Source of the DNA: Sulfurovum sp.
GTDB lineage: Bacteria > Campylobacterota > Campylobacteria > Campylobacterales > Sulfurovaceae
Direction: 5' to 3'
DNA: 64,000 nt
Assembly (NCBI GenBank): GCA_027081115.1
Contig: JALWLD010000112.1
Coordinates: 124,001 to 188,000, forward strand
Shown: positions 29,791-38,580 of the stretch, piece after piece
Numbering within the stretch: position 1 is the stretch's first letter
How the letters are laid out: each line of letters opens with the position of its first letter
Made by a program: the position numbers and the translations under genes
Notes under the pieces: generated by a model
Database searches by the model: none
Told to the model about the DNA's origin: nothing
The model's input: only the letters and a program-made list of their open reading frames with translations

Positions 29791-31800
29791 TTACACCGCC
29801 ACCATAGAGATATAGTAACAACGCATACATCTCTCTGCTTCAGAAATAGCTTCTTCACCTGTAAAGCCGAGATTTACCTCTTTGTTGTTTGTCTTACGCT
29901 CATCTACACCGAGTTTTTCACTCTCTGCGCGTGGAATACCAGGCATCCAACCGGTGATCTTCTCTTTTTTGTCATAAACTCTAAGTCTGTTTAAATGGTC
30001 TTCCATGATCTCATCATCTAACAATGTACATTTTCCATCATAGATATAACGAGAAATAACAGAGGCTGCTCTTCTTGCCTGTCCTACAGCATTTACAATG
30101 GTCATTGGACCATATTCACAGTCACCAGCAGCAAAAAGCCCATCTTTAGAAGTCATAAAATCTTTACCATTTGTTAGAATCGAGTTCCATGAAGTCATCT
30201 CAAGGTTCCACTCTTCTGGCAATATCTGTGTATCCAAAGCTTGCGAAACCGCAGGGATCAGATAATCACACTCAATCTCAAAGTCCCCGCCTTCTATTTT
30301 CACCAACTGTGCTCTACCGCCATTAGGATCAGGTACCAATTCAAAACGGTTTACTTTGAGTTTGGTAATGTTTTCACCATCATCAAAGATCTCTTCGATC
30401 GCCGAATGGAAGATAAATTCTACGCCCTCTTCAACTGCTTCATGGTACTCTTCATAGGTTGTATTGCGAATGATCGTCTTTTCATCACGACGATACAGCA
30501 TTACTACCTTTTTCGCACCTTCACGTATGGAGCATCTAACCACGTCCATAGAGGTAAATCCACCACCAACACAGACAACAGTTTTACCTTTAAGTTCATT
30601 GGAAGCCGGAGAACCGATCTTATATTTGTGCCACAAGTTTACCTTGTCAAGCATCTCTATTGCACCCCAGTAACCGCCCATTTTGGTATTTTCATTGGCA
30701 GCACGTACTTTTTTCGAAAGTCTTGCGCCAAATCCAAGCATCACCGCATCATACTCAGCATGTAACTCTTTGAGTCTTTGGGCATCTACTCTATGGTTGT
30801 TGGTAATACTTACAGCTTCCATTTCAAGGACAAGGTCAATATCTTTGTTGTATTTGTCTATAGGCATTCTGTATTCAGGTACACCCACAGCTACTTCTCC
30901 ACCATTTACCGGCAGCTCTTCAAAGATATCTACTTTAATACCCTCCAGTGCCAAATAGTACGCCGCTGTCAATCCCGCAGGTCCTGCACCGATAATGGCT
31001 ACTTTTTTGCCATCGTTTCTTAGAGGTTTGGGTTCAACAGGGTGTAACCAAGGTACTTCATGGTCTGTCTCGTAGTCTGCACCCAAACGCTTCAATTCCA
31101 TAATAGAAATTGGTTCATCCAGGTTGGCACGACGACATGCATCTTCACATGGATGAGGACAAACACGTCCACAAGTATGTGCCAATGGCATCGTTTGACG
31201 TGTCGCAGCCAGTGAGTCAGTAAAGACCATATCTCTTACACCTTCTATATAGGCAGGAATATCAACATGTGCAGGACACATATCTGTACACGGTGCTGTC
31301 ACCTTTGCTATATAAGAGGTCTCTCCGTTATAGTGTTTAGATGGTACTTGTGCATCAATACAGGTATTGAACTGCTCACTATAGTGTTCCATCAGATCTA
31401 AAATAGGTTTAGGTACGGTTTTACCGATCTCACATTTAGAAGTGGTCATCATTGTTTTGGCGATCTCTTTTAAATGCGCGGTATCATCGTGTGTCCCTTC
31501 CCCACGTGCAATTTTGTCGAGTAAATCGTAGAGGATTCTTCCTCCCCATCTACCTGGAGCACAACGTCCACAGGCTTCTGAGTATTCCTGGTACTGCGCA
31601 GCATACTGTGAAGCCAACTCTACGGCATCTATATCTTCATCGAAGATGGCAACACCATCCCAACCTATAAATGCTTTAGAGTTCGTATCTCCATGATATG
31701 TTTCGGGCAGCTTGAACCCAGATTCACCCCACTCTAGGGCTGGTTTACCGCGGTTGTCGATAAACTCGTCCCTCCAAGTAGAGAATACAATGCCTGACAT
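29791..31800 (-). CDS. Chimeric NuoF-type Fe-S domain + GltD-like FAD/NAD(P) oxidoreductase in the NuoF position
   Basis: N-terminal ACGRCAPGRWGGRILYDLLDKIARGEG..IAKTMMTTSKCEIGKTVPKPILDLMEHYSEQF resembles NuoF 4Fe-4S domain; then CTDMCPAHVDIPAYI..CGRVCPHPCEDACRR and GKKVAIIGAGPAGLTAAYYLA. Confidence 0.85.
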   Translation of the reverse strand: MSGIVFSTWRDEFIDNRGKPALEWGESGFKLPETYHGDTNSKAFIGWDGVAIFDEDIDAVELASQYAAQYQEYSEACGRCAPGRWGGRILYDLLDKIARGEGTHDDTAHLKEIAKTMMTTSKCEIGKTVPKPILDLMEHYSEQFNTCIDAQVPSKHYNGETSYIAKVTAPCTDMCPAHVDIPAYIEGVRDMVFTDSLAATRQTMPLAHTCGRVCPHPCEDACRRANLDEPISIMELKRLGADYETDHEVPWLHPVEPKPLRNDGKKVAIIGAGPAGLTAAYYLALEGIKVDIFEELPVNGGEVAVGVPEYRMPIDKYNKDIDLVLEMEAVSITNNHRVDAQRLKELHAEYDAVMLGFGARLSKKVRAANENTKMGGYWGAIEMLDKVNLWHKYKIGSPASNELKGKTVVCVGGGFTSMDVVRCSIREGAKKVVMLYRRDEKTIIRNTTYEEYHEAVEEGVEFIFHSAIEEIFDDGENITKLKVNRFELVPDPNGGRAQLVKIEGGDFEIECDYLIPAVSQALDTQILPEEWNLEMTSWNSILTNGKDFMTSKDGLFAAGDCEYGPMTIVNAVGQARRAASVISRYIYDGKCTLLDDEIMEDHLNRLRVYDKKEKITGWMPGIPRAESEKLGVDERKTNNKEVNLGFTGEEAISEAERCMRCYYISMVAV

Positions 31801-32528
31801 TATTTAGCCTTTGCTTCTAAAAAATTTTTAGCATCGTTAACGGAATCTTTAAAATCACCTTTAAAAGAGTATTTTTCTTCCATCATTTGAATCTGTGCAT
31901 CACTCATATTTGCAACATCTGCATACGTAAAAATACCTTCACTGTTCAGTGTTTTCATATATGCTTTTCCTATACCCTTAACTTTAGTCAGGTCATCACT
32001 TTTCGTACTGTTTGATGTCTTCTTTTTAGTTTTATTTTTAGCTTCTGCAGCTGCTTTTTCAGCCTCTTCTTTTTCTGCTTTGGCTTTTGCCTTCGCTTCT
32101 GCTTCTGCCTTTTGGGCTTCTTCTTTGGCTGCTTTGGCTTCTGCAGCCGCTTTTTCAGCCTCTTCTTTGGCTTTTGCTTCAGCTGCTATACGGTCTGATT
32201 CTTCTTTTTCTTCAGCAGCGATTCTCTCTTCTTCTGCTTTTTTCTCCGCTTCAAGTCTTGCAGCTTCGATCTTTTCGGCACGCTCTTTTTGTGTAGCTTC
32301 ATCTACTTTCTTAACCACTACAGTCCAGTCTACTTCATTGAACTTCAATGAGTTCATAAGATCATGTCCTGTTGCTCTGATCACGTCAGCCGACTTTTGG
32401 ATAGAAGAGAAATCTCCTACTTCAAAAAGGAATATCCCTACTTCGCCAACTTTAATACCTTTATCGATAAGCTCAACCATTCTGTCATAAAAATCATCTT
32501 TTAAATGTCTTAAATCATATCTTTGCAT
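31800..32528 (-). CDS. NuoE-position protein: HP1264-like N-terminus, Ala/Glu/Lys coiled coil, HhH-like C-terminus
   Basis: Position between nuoD and the NuoF-like gene; [17 protein letters not shown]... repeats; [30 protein letters not shown] tail. Confidence 0.7.
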   Translation of the reverse strand: MQRYDLRHLKDDFYDRMVELIDKGIKVGEVGIFLFEVGDFSSIQKSADVIRATGHDLMNSLKFNEVDWTVVVKKVDEATQKERAEKIEAARLEAEKKAEEERIAAEEKEESDRIAAEAKAKEEAEKAAAEAKAAKEEAQKAEAEAKAKAKAEKEEAEKAAAEAKNKTKKKTSNSTKSDDLTKVKGIGKAYMKTLNSEGIFTYADVANMSDAQIQMMEEKYSFKGDFKDSVNDAKNFLEAKAK

Positions 32529-32536
32529 AGTCTCTC

Positions 32537-33766
32537 CTATCTGTCAACTTCACCGAATACGATGTTGGTAGTACCAATGATCGTAACGACGTCTGCTATA
32601 TATGTGCCTACAAGAATATCTTGAAGCAATCCTGTGTGGAAGAAACTCGGTGCTCTACATTTCAGTCTGTAAGCATATGGCTCACCTTCTGATTTGATAT
32701 AGAAGCCCAGCTCACCTTTTGGCGATTCTGTTGGTACATACACTTCACCTTTTGGCGGTCTCATACCCTGTGTAACCAATACAAAGTGCTGCATCAATGC
32801 ATAGTTTTGTGTCATGATCTCTTCTTTAGGAGCAGAGATGTACTGTGGCGCATGTGCCATGAGCTGAGGCTCAGTATCTTTATACATAGGTATAAGTTGT
32901 CTAATGATTCTTGTTGACTGTCTTATCTCTTCCATATAAAGTCTATAACGTCCGTAAGAATCACATCTGTCTGAGACAGGTACATCAAAGTCAAGCTCAC
33001 CATACAATTCGTACGGCTCCTCTTTTCTGATATCCCACTTTACGTTTGACCCTCTAAGCATTGGACCTGTACATCCCCAAGAGAGTGCATCTTCTGCAGA
33101 GATAACCCCTACATCTTCCAGACGCATCTTCCAGATTCTGTTCTCTGTAAGCAATGCTTCATACGTATGTTCCACTTCATGATCTACTTTTGCACAGAAT
33201 GTCGCCATATTTTCCAACCAACCAGCAGGAAGATCCAAAGGAACTCCACCGATACGTACAGAAGAGTGTGTCAATCTCGCGCCACAATAGTCTTCCATCA
33301 AATCCATTGCAAATTCACGCTCACGGAATGCATACAGGAATACTGACATTGCACCAACATCCAGTGCGTGTGTAGCAACAAAGAAGAGGTGTGAGATAAC
33401 TCTGTTGAGTTCAAGTAACATCGTTCTGATCACCTGTGCTCTTCTTGGTGCTTCTATACCAAGCAGTTTTTCTACTGCTAATGCATAAGCATAGTTGTTC
33501 GATGTAGAAGCAATATAGTCAAGTCTGTCCGTAGTTGGCAAAAACTCGTTATAGGTCATATTTTCTGCCATTTTTTCGATACCTCTGTGAAGGTAACCGA
33601 TATCCGGATAGGCTTTAACCACCTGTTCACCGTCCAGTTCAAGAACCAGTCTTAACTGACCGTGAGCAGAAGGGTGCTGAGGACCGAAGTTGATGACCAT
33701 GGTATTGTCATCACGCTCAAAATTGAGGTTTTCAAAAAATGGCGTTAATTTATTTGGTTGTTGCAT
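32537..33766 (-). CDS. nuoD: NADH-quinone oxidoreductase subunit D
   Basis: [64 protein letters not shown]. Confidence 0.97.
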   Translation of the reverse strand: MQQPNKLTPFFENLNFERDDNTMVINFGPQHPSAHGQLRLVLELDGEQVVKAYPDIGYLHRGIEKMAENMTYNEFLPTTDRLDYIASTSNNYAYALAVEKLLGIEAPRRAQVIRTMLLELNRVISHLFFVATHALDVGAMSVFLYAFREREFAMDLMEDYCGARLTHSSVRIGGVPLDLPAGWLENMATFCAKVDHEVEHTYEALLTENRIWKMRLEDVGVISAEDALSWGCTGPMLRGSNVKWDIRKEEPYELYGELDFDVPVSDRCDSYGRYRLYMEEIRQSTRIIRQLIPMYKDTEPQLMAHAPQYISAPKEEIMTQNYALMQHFVLVTQGMRPPKGEVYVPTESPKGELGFYIKSEGEPYAYRLKCRAPSFFHTGLLQDILVGTYIADVVTIIGTTNIVFGEVDR

Positions 33767-33775
33767 GCTCTCCCC

Positions 33776-34558
33776 TTACTTTCTCTCATCTAATGTCTTA
33801 GATGAAGTGGTATAGTCAACTAAAACTGTTTCACTGTATTCAATCGCTTGTTCTTTCTCTCCTTGAGAGATATCTGCATCAAATGGTACTTCATATCCTA
33901 CTCTTGAGAAACGTTTTGTGTCATATCTGTCGATACGTGCAGCATCTCTGTTCTCAGGTCCGATCACATCTCTGTACTCTTTACCAAAGATCTTGTCTAC
34001 TTCATACCATGAAGCAAATTCATCTCCATGCAGTGGGTAGGTCTTAAGCAGTGGATGCCCTTCCCAGTCATCTGGCATAAGAATACGCTTAAGGAATGGA
34101 TGGTTGTTGACTTTAATACCGAACATATCGAACATTTCACGCTCAGCAAAGTTTGCCGACTTGTAAAGAGAAGTGATTGACTCGATCGCTTCTCCTTTTT
34201 TAATACGACAAACTACTCTGACTCTTTTTGCTTCTGTAATATTAAGCAGCTGATAAAAGAGTTCAAACTCTCCATCCTGTGCCAAATAATCTACAGCCGA
34301 CTGCTCGGAGCACTGTGTATAACCACACTTCTCTTTAAGCACGCGCATCACTTCAACATTTTTTGTTGCATCAATATGTACAACCAACTGTCCGATCTCA
34401 ACATAAGACTCTTTTGAGAGTTTTCCCAACGCTTTTAGCACAGCTGCAAAATGCGATTCTGCTTCTACTTCTACTCTAGGTACACGTGGTGCCACCCAGT
34501 ATCTGTCCGTATAATACGATTTGGCCTGAACATTATCTTTGGGTACGTATTTTCTCAT
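33776..34558 (-). CDS. nuoC: NADH-quinone oxidoreductase subunit C
   Basis: SANFAEREMFDMFGIKVNNHPFLKRILMPDDWEGHPLLKTYPLHG. Confidence 0.96.
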   Translation of the reverse strand: MRKYVPKDNVQAKSYYTDRYWVAPRVPRVEVEAESHFAAVLKALGKLSKESYVEIGQLVVHIDATKNVEVMRVLKEKCGYTQCSEQSAVDYLAQDGEFELFYQLLNITEAKRVRVVCRIKKGEAIESITSLYKSANFAEREMFDMFGIKVNNHPFLKRILMPDDWEGHPLLKTYPLHGDEFASWYEVDKIFGKEYRDVIGPENRDAARIDRYDTKRFSRVGYEVPFDADISQGEKEQAIEYSETVLVDYTTSSKTLDERK

Positions 34559-35076
34559 TACACTAACCTCAAATTTTGTTTTGTATTGTTATTCATATTC
34601 GCAGACTCTCTTCTAATCTTCTTCTGAAGCATCATCAATGCGTACTGAAGGGTCTCAGGTCTTGGTGCACACCCCGGAAGATAGATGTCAACAGGAATGA
34701 TTCTGTCTACACCCTGTACTGTTGCATACGTGTTGAACATACCACCTGTGTTTGCACAAGATCCCATAGAGATGACCCATTTAGGTTCTGTCATCTGGTC
34801 ATACAGTCTTCTTGCGAACTCTGAGTGCTTTTTAGAGAGTGTTCCTGCAAGGATCATCACATCTGCCTGTCTCGGAGATGCTCTAAAGATCGTACCCATT
34901 CTGTCAAAGTCATAACGGGATGCTCCCGATGCCATCATTTCAATCGCACAACATGCGAGTCCATAAGTAAGCGGCCAAAGTGAGTTTGAACGCCCCCAGT
35001 TTACGAGTTTGTCTACCGAAGTCAGTGCTATCGGCAAGCCTGCTGATGAGGCGTAATTTACTTGATGCTGTGCCAT
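34558..35076 (-). CDS. nuoB: NADH-quinone oxidoreductase subunit B
   Basis: [27 protein letters not shown]-like, [10 protein letters not shown]. Confidence 0.97.
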   Translation of the reverse strand: MAQHQVNYASSAGLPIALTSVDKLVNWGRSNSLWPLTYGLACCAIEMMASGASRYDFDRMGTIFRASPRQADVMILAGTLSKKHSEFARRLYDQMTEPKWVISMGSCANTGGMFNTYATVQGVDRIIPVDIYLPGCAPRPETLQYALMMLQKKIRRESANMNNNTKQNLRLV

Positions 35077-35447
35077 TCAAGTGCTCCTTTTTTCCATGCA
35101 TATACGAATCCGATCGTAAGTAGTAGTATAAATAGTATCATCTCTGCAAAACCGAACCAACCGAGCAATTTAAAGTCGATCGCCCATGGGAACATAAAGA
35201 TGATCTCCACATCAAACAAAATAAATAGAAGTGCTATCAGGTAGAACTGTACCGAAATTGTGTTTGGCTGTTTTGTTACTTCAGGTCCACACTCGTAGAT
35301 GGTAAGTTTTAGCTTCTCTGTGTCGAGTTTAGCCATCTTTCTACTAACGAATCTTGCCAAAGCCAGTGTTGCCGGAAAGGCTATTACTGTCAATGCAAAC
35401 AGTACAAATACACCGAAATACGGATGCTCTGTAATTACATGAGTCAT
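35058..35447 (-). CDS. nuoA: NADH-quinone oxidoreductase subunit A
   Basis: [39 protein letters not shown]. Confidence 0.96.
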   Translation of the reverse strand: MTHVITEHPYFGVFVLFALTVIAFPATLALARFVSRKMAKLDTEKLKLTIYECGPEVTKQPNTISVQFYLIALLFILFDVEIIFMFPWAIDFKLLGWFGFAEMILFILLLTIGFVYAWKKGALEWHSIK

Positions 35448-35655
35448 ATTAATCCCTTAACTATATTAATTCTTCTCTTCACTGACGTACTATTTGCGAC
35501 AACGAGAGTATTCTCAGAATATTGCTTTATACTAACCAAAAGATGATTAAAGTTGTTTGCTAAGATAAGAACAAGCCCTCCTTACTTTTCTACAATGTAA
35601 CTATGTGAAACAAAAAAATATTGATACAATACGGGAAAAATTATAAGACTATTTT

Positions 35656-36108
35656 ATGAACAATATAAATATGAGTAGTCAAAACGGAGAAAAGATGAAA
35701 GAGAACAAAAAAGTAACCAATATCCTTTACTGGATCGCTATGGCAGGTATTGCCCTCTATTTTTCCTATACCAAAGGATGGATACTTGCAGATTTTGAAT
35801 TCATAACACCAAAACAGGCACAGGTCCTCATAGAAAAAGACCAAAACGTAACACTTTTGGATGTCAGAACAGTAGATGAGTTCAAAGAGGGTCACATACG
35901 AGGGGCCACACTCATTCCTCTTGGCAAACTTGAAGCAAACCTTCTGAAGTTAAAAGATTCCAAAAACAAACAGATAGTAGTTTACTGCCGTTCTGGAAGT
36001 AGATCTGTTGCTGCATCACGTATCTTGAAAGCTCACGGGTTTACCCCTCTCAATGTAAAAACAGGGATGATCGGATTGCTGGGTACGGATTTGGAGATTG
36101 TGAAATAG
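35656..36108 (+). CDS. Membrane-anchored rhodanese-domain protein
   Basis: N-terminal TM; LLDVRTVDEFKEGHIRGATLIPLG, VVYCRSGSRSVAASRILKAHGF; start could be 35695. Confidence 0.9.
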   Translation: MNNINMSSQNGEKMKENKKVTNILYWIAMAGIALYFSYTKGWILADFEFITPKQAQVLIEKDQNVTLLDVRTVDEFKEGHIRGATLIPLGKLEANLLKLKDSKNKQIVVYCRSGSRSVAASRILKAHGFTPLNVKTGMIGLLGTDLEIVK

Positions 36109-36346
36109 ATATATTGTTCACTGTACAAAAAGCACAGTCTGAAAGGTAAGTATTGATAAAATTTCGATAAGAGACACCTTCTTTTTTTTACCAATATTTT
36201 ACAATACACTATCATATTTACTTTACTGTTTTGACTTTTTCAAAGATCACTTTTTTATGACCATAAGGACACAGGGGAGTACCTCCTCTTAATCCGAGTC
36301 TGTCCCCTGACGGCACTGCCCCACAACGATGAAGAACAAAGTAAAA

Positions 36347-38080
36347 TTAAACTTTAAAGCCCATACTCTTTGCTCCATCAAAACTGGAGCCTAACTCTTT
36401 TTCGATCTCTTCCAAAAAGTCTTGGTTTCCAAAAACAGACTCTTCACGTACTGCTACTTTATAGGCTGTATTTTTGATGATGAGATTGATCTGACCACCG
36501 GTAAGTTCATATTTTGACAACGTTTCTACATCAAAATCTTCTGTATAATCCGCTTTTTCAGGCAACATAAACTGCCAAAGTCTCAAACGCTGTTTTTTAC
36601 CCGGTTTTTTAAACTCTATCTTGTAGTTGAAACGTCTTGAGAAGGCTTTGTCTATGTTTCCAAGCAGGTTGGTAGTTGCAATAAGAATACCTTCGAATTT
36701 TTCTATCTGTTCGAGAAAAATATTTTGCATCTGGTTGTGCATTTTGTCTGCTGAAGAGCCGTGGCCTTCAGAACGGGAACTCAAAAACTGGTCTGCCTCA
36801 TTGAGTAGCAGGATCGGTTCTACTTTGGCCTTCGCAGAGAGGTCTTTAAAGTCATCAAATATCTTACGTACATTCTTTTCACTCTCTCCTACATACATAG
36901 AAAGGATCTTTGAACAGTCAAAAGAGAGGATGGGTTTTTTAAGTGTTTTTGCCAAAGATACAGCAGTCATAGTCTTTCCTGTTCCGGCTGAACCATAAAA
37001 GATGATACGTGCATCAATACTTTTACGTTTGTCTTTGATACCCCACTCTCTGAGTTTTTTAAAGACATTTTTGTCAACCTGTTTGACAACATTGTTCAGA
37101 GTTTCTCTTGTTTTAGGGTGAAGTACCACATCATCTAGTGTAGTAGCAGGCTTAATGTATTCAAACAGCTCCTGCTCCTGTACCAGAGCATCCAATTTTA
37201 GTTTGGTTACCTTTTTCTTTTTGGAAGGATGAATAATGCGCTGCATAACTTCTTCTTGAAGGTAAAAAGCACGGCTTACTCCACCAAACATATTGAGTAT
37301 CTCTTCATAATCGATGATCTCTTCGGTAATGAGTTTGGCACCATCTTCAAGCAAGGCACGGTTTTTGATCTTTTCATACTCATCAAATGAGATAAGTTCA
37401 ATGAGGGTATTCATGTCTCTGAACTGCCCTTCTCCTCCAGAGTATTCCTCTTTAAGCAGTGCCAAAAAGATACGCTTCTCTTTCTCATCCAATGCTTTCT
37501 CTTTAAAGAACTCCTCCACCACAATAGGTTTTTCAGTCATCTTCACACGCTCTTCAATACGTGTTGTCAAAAGTGTCAACTTGTTCTTCAAACGTCCGAT
37601 ACTCAGAGAGTTGTCTGCAAAACCCTGTTTAAAAGTAGAGATCTTGTGCAGGAGAGAAACCATATCAAACTGATCTTGCAGATACTCCAAATGGTCAGTA
37701 TAGGGTTTTACTTCGGGTAGGAAAATCTCCAATGAACCCTCTTCAAGCAGACGAAGTAGTGAGATACTCGGCGTCACTGAAGTGTTCAGGAGCTCAAGTC
37801 TTGATGCTTCATGGGCTTTGACCTGACCAAAACTCATTTGGATGAACCAGCCCAGATCAAGTAGATTTTTTACCAGATCCAGCTTTGCAATATACGCGTA
37901 GCCTTCTTCTGAAAAAAGATCACGCAGCATGTCAAGTACAGGAACCTCTTCAAGCCCTTTGACATAGCGTTTACAGACATATCGAACAAGTTCTGCTTCC
38001 TGTTTTGTACATTTTAAATGTGTATAAACAGCACTTTTAGCAACATCTTTGGCTTCTATAAAATCAATTAGGTATTTCAA
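36347..38080 (-). CDS. AAA+ ATPase with novel N-terminal region
   Basis: Walker A FYGSAGTGKTMTAVSLAK, Walker B-like ILLLNEADQFL, IATTNLLGNIDKAFSRRF. Confidence 0.85.
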   Translation of the reverse strand: MKYLIDFIEAKDVAKSAVYTHLKCTKQEAELVRYVCKRYVKGLEEVPVLDMLRDLFSEEGYAYIAKLDLVKNLLDLGWFIQMSFGQVKAHEASRLELLNTSVTPSISLLRLLEEGSLEIFLPEVKPYTDHLEYLQDQFDMVSLLHKISTFKQGFADNSLSIGRLKNKLTLLTTRIEERVKMTEKPIVVEEFFKEKALDEKEKRIFLALLKEEYSGGEGQFRDMNTLIELISFDEYEKIKNRALLEDGAKLITEEIIDYEEILNMFGGVSRAFYLQEEVMQRIIHPSKKKKVTKLKLDALVQEQELFEYIKPATTLDDVVLHPKTRETLNNVVKQVDKNVFKKLREWGIKDKRKSIDARIIFYGSAGTGKTMTAVSLAKTLKKPILSFDCSKILSMYVGESEKNVRKIFDDFKDLSAKAKVEPILLLNEADQFLSSRSEGHGSSADKMHNQMQNIFLEQIEKFEGILIATTNLLGNIDKAFSRRFNYKIEFKKPGKKQRLRLWQFMLPEKADYTEDFDVETLSKYELTGGQINLIIKNTAYKVAVREESVFGNQDFLEEIEKELGSSFDGAKSMGFKV

Positions 38081-38167
38081 TCATTTTCCTGGATATTTTC
38101 TTTGAGTATAACAAATCTTTGCTATACTTACTATTATGAGTATTTAAATTTTACAAAGGGGTTTATT

Positions 38168-38578
38168 ATGCGTTATCTGTTACTGCTTTCTTTACTTTTT
38201 TCATTTGCTGCTGCTGAGATCACGATGATCAAGGACACACGTACCAATCTTTTATGGGAAGATACTCCTCATGTAAGAGAAGCAAAGATCACACAGCCCA
38301 GAGCAAAGATCTACTGCTCAGAATTACGGCTTGGAGACTTTCAGGACTGGAGACTGCCAACCATTCAAGAACTTTTGACCATTGTAGATTATGAACGGAC
38401 TTCTCCTGCCCTGCTCAAAGTATTCAACTATGTGGAGGATGAGTCTTTCTACTGGACACAAACCGTTGTGGCAGACGAGTCAGATGCCTACTGGGGTGTG
38501 AACTTCAAACGTGGTGCCAGCTCCAAAGCTTCTGAATATTATGACCGTTATGTACGCTGTGTCAGGAGTATCAAATAG
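38168..38578 (+). CDS. Secreted DUF1566/Lcl-domain-like protein
   Basis: Signal peptide MRYLLLLSLLFSFAAAE; LLWEDTP, FQDWRLPTIQELLTIVDY, FYWTQTVV, YVRCVR; start set to 38168 after upstream AAAGGGG. Confidence 0.75.
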   Translation: MRYLLLLSLLFSFAAAEITMIKDTRTNLLWEDTPHVREAKITQPRAKIYCSELRLGDFQDWRLPTIQELLTIVDYERTSPALLKVFNYVEDESFYWTQTVVADESDAYWGVNFKRGASSKASEYYDRYVRCVRSIK

Positions 38579-38580
38579 AT

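Noticed and set aside
29790-29858. N-terminal extension of the second NuoG ORF (MKKLFLKQRDVCVVTISLWWRCN...)
   Set aside because: Overlaps the upstream gene's 3' end; homology begins at MSIHNSLNIG (29789).
30241-30765. 174-aa ORF on + strand
   Set aside because: Fully antisense to the NuoF-like chimera, which has clear motifs.
32080-32490. Ala/Ser-rich 136-aa ORF on + strand
   Set aside because: Reverse complement of the A/E/K repeat region of the NuoE-position gene.
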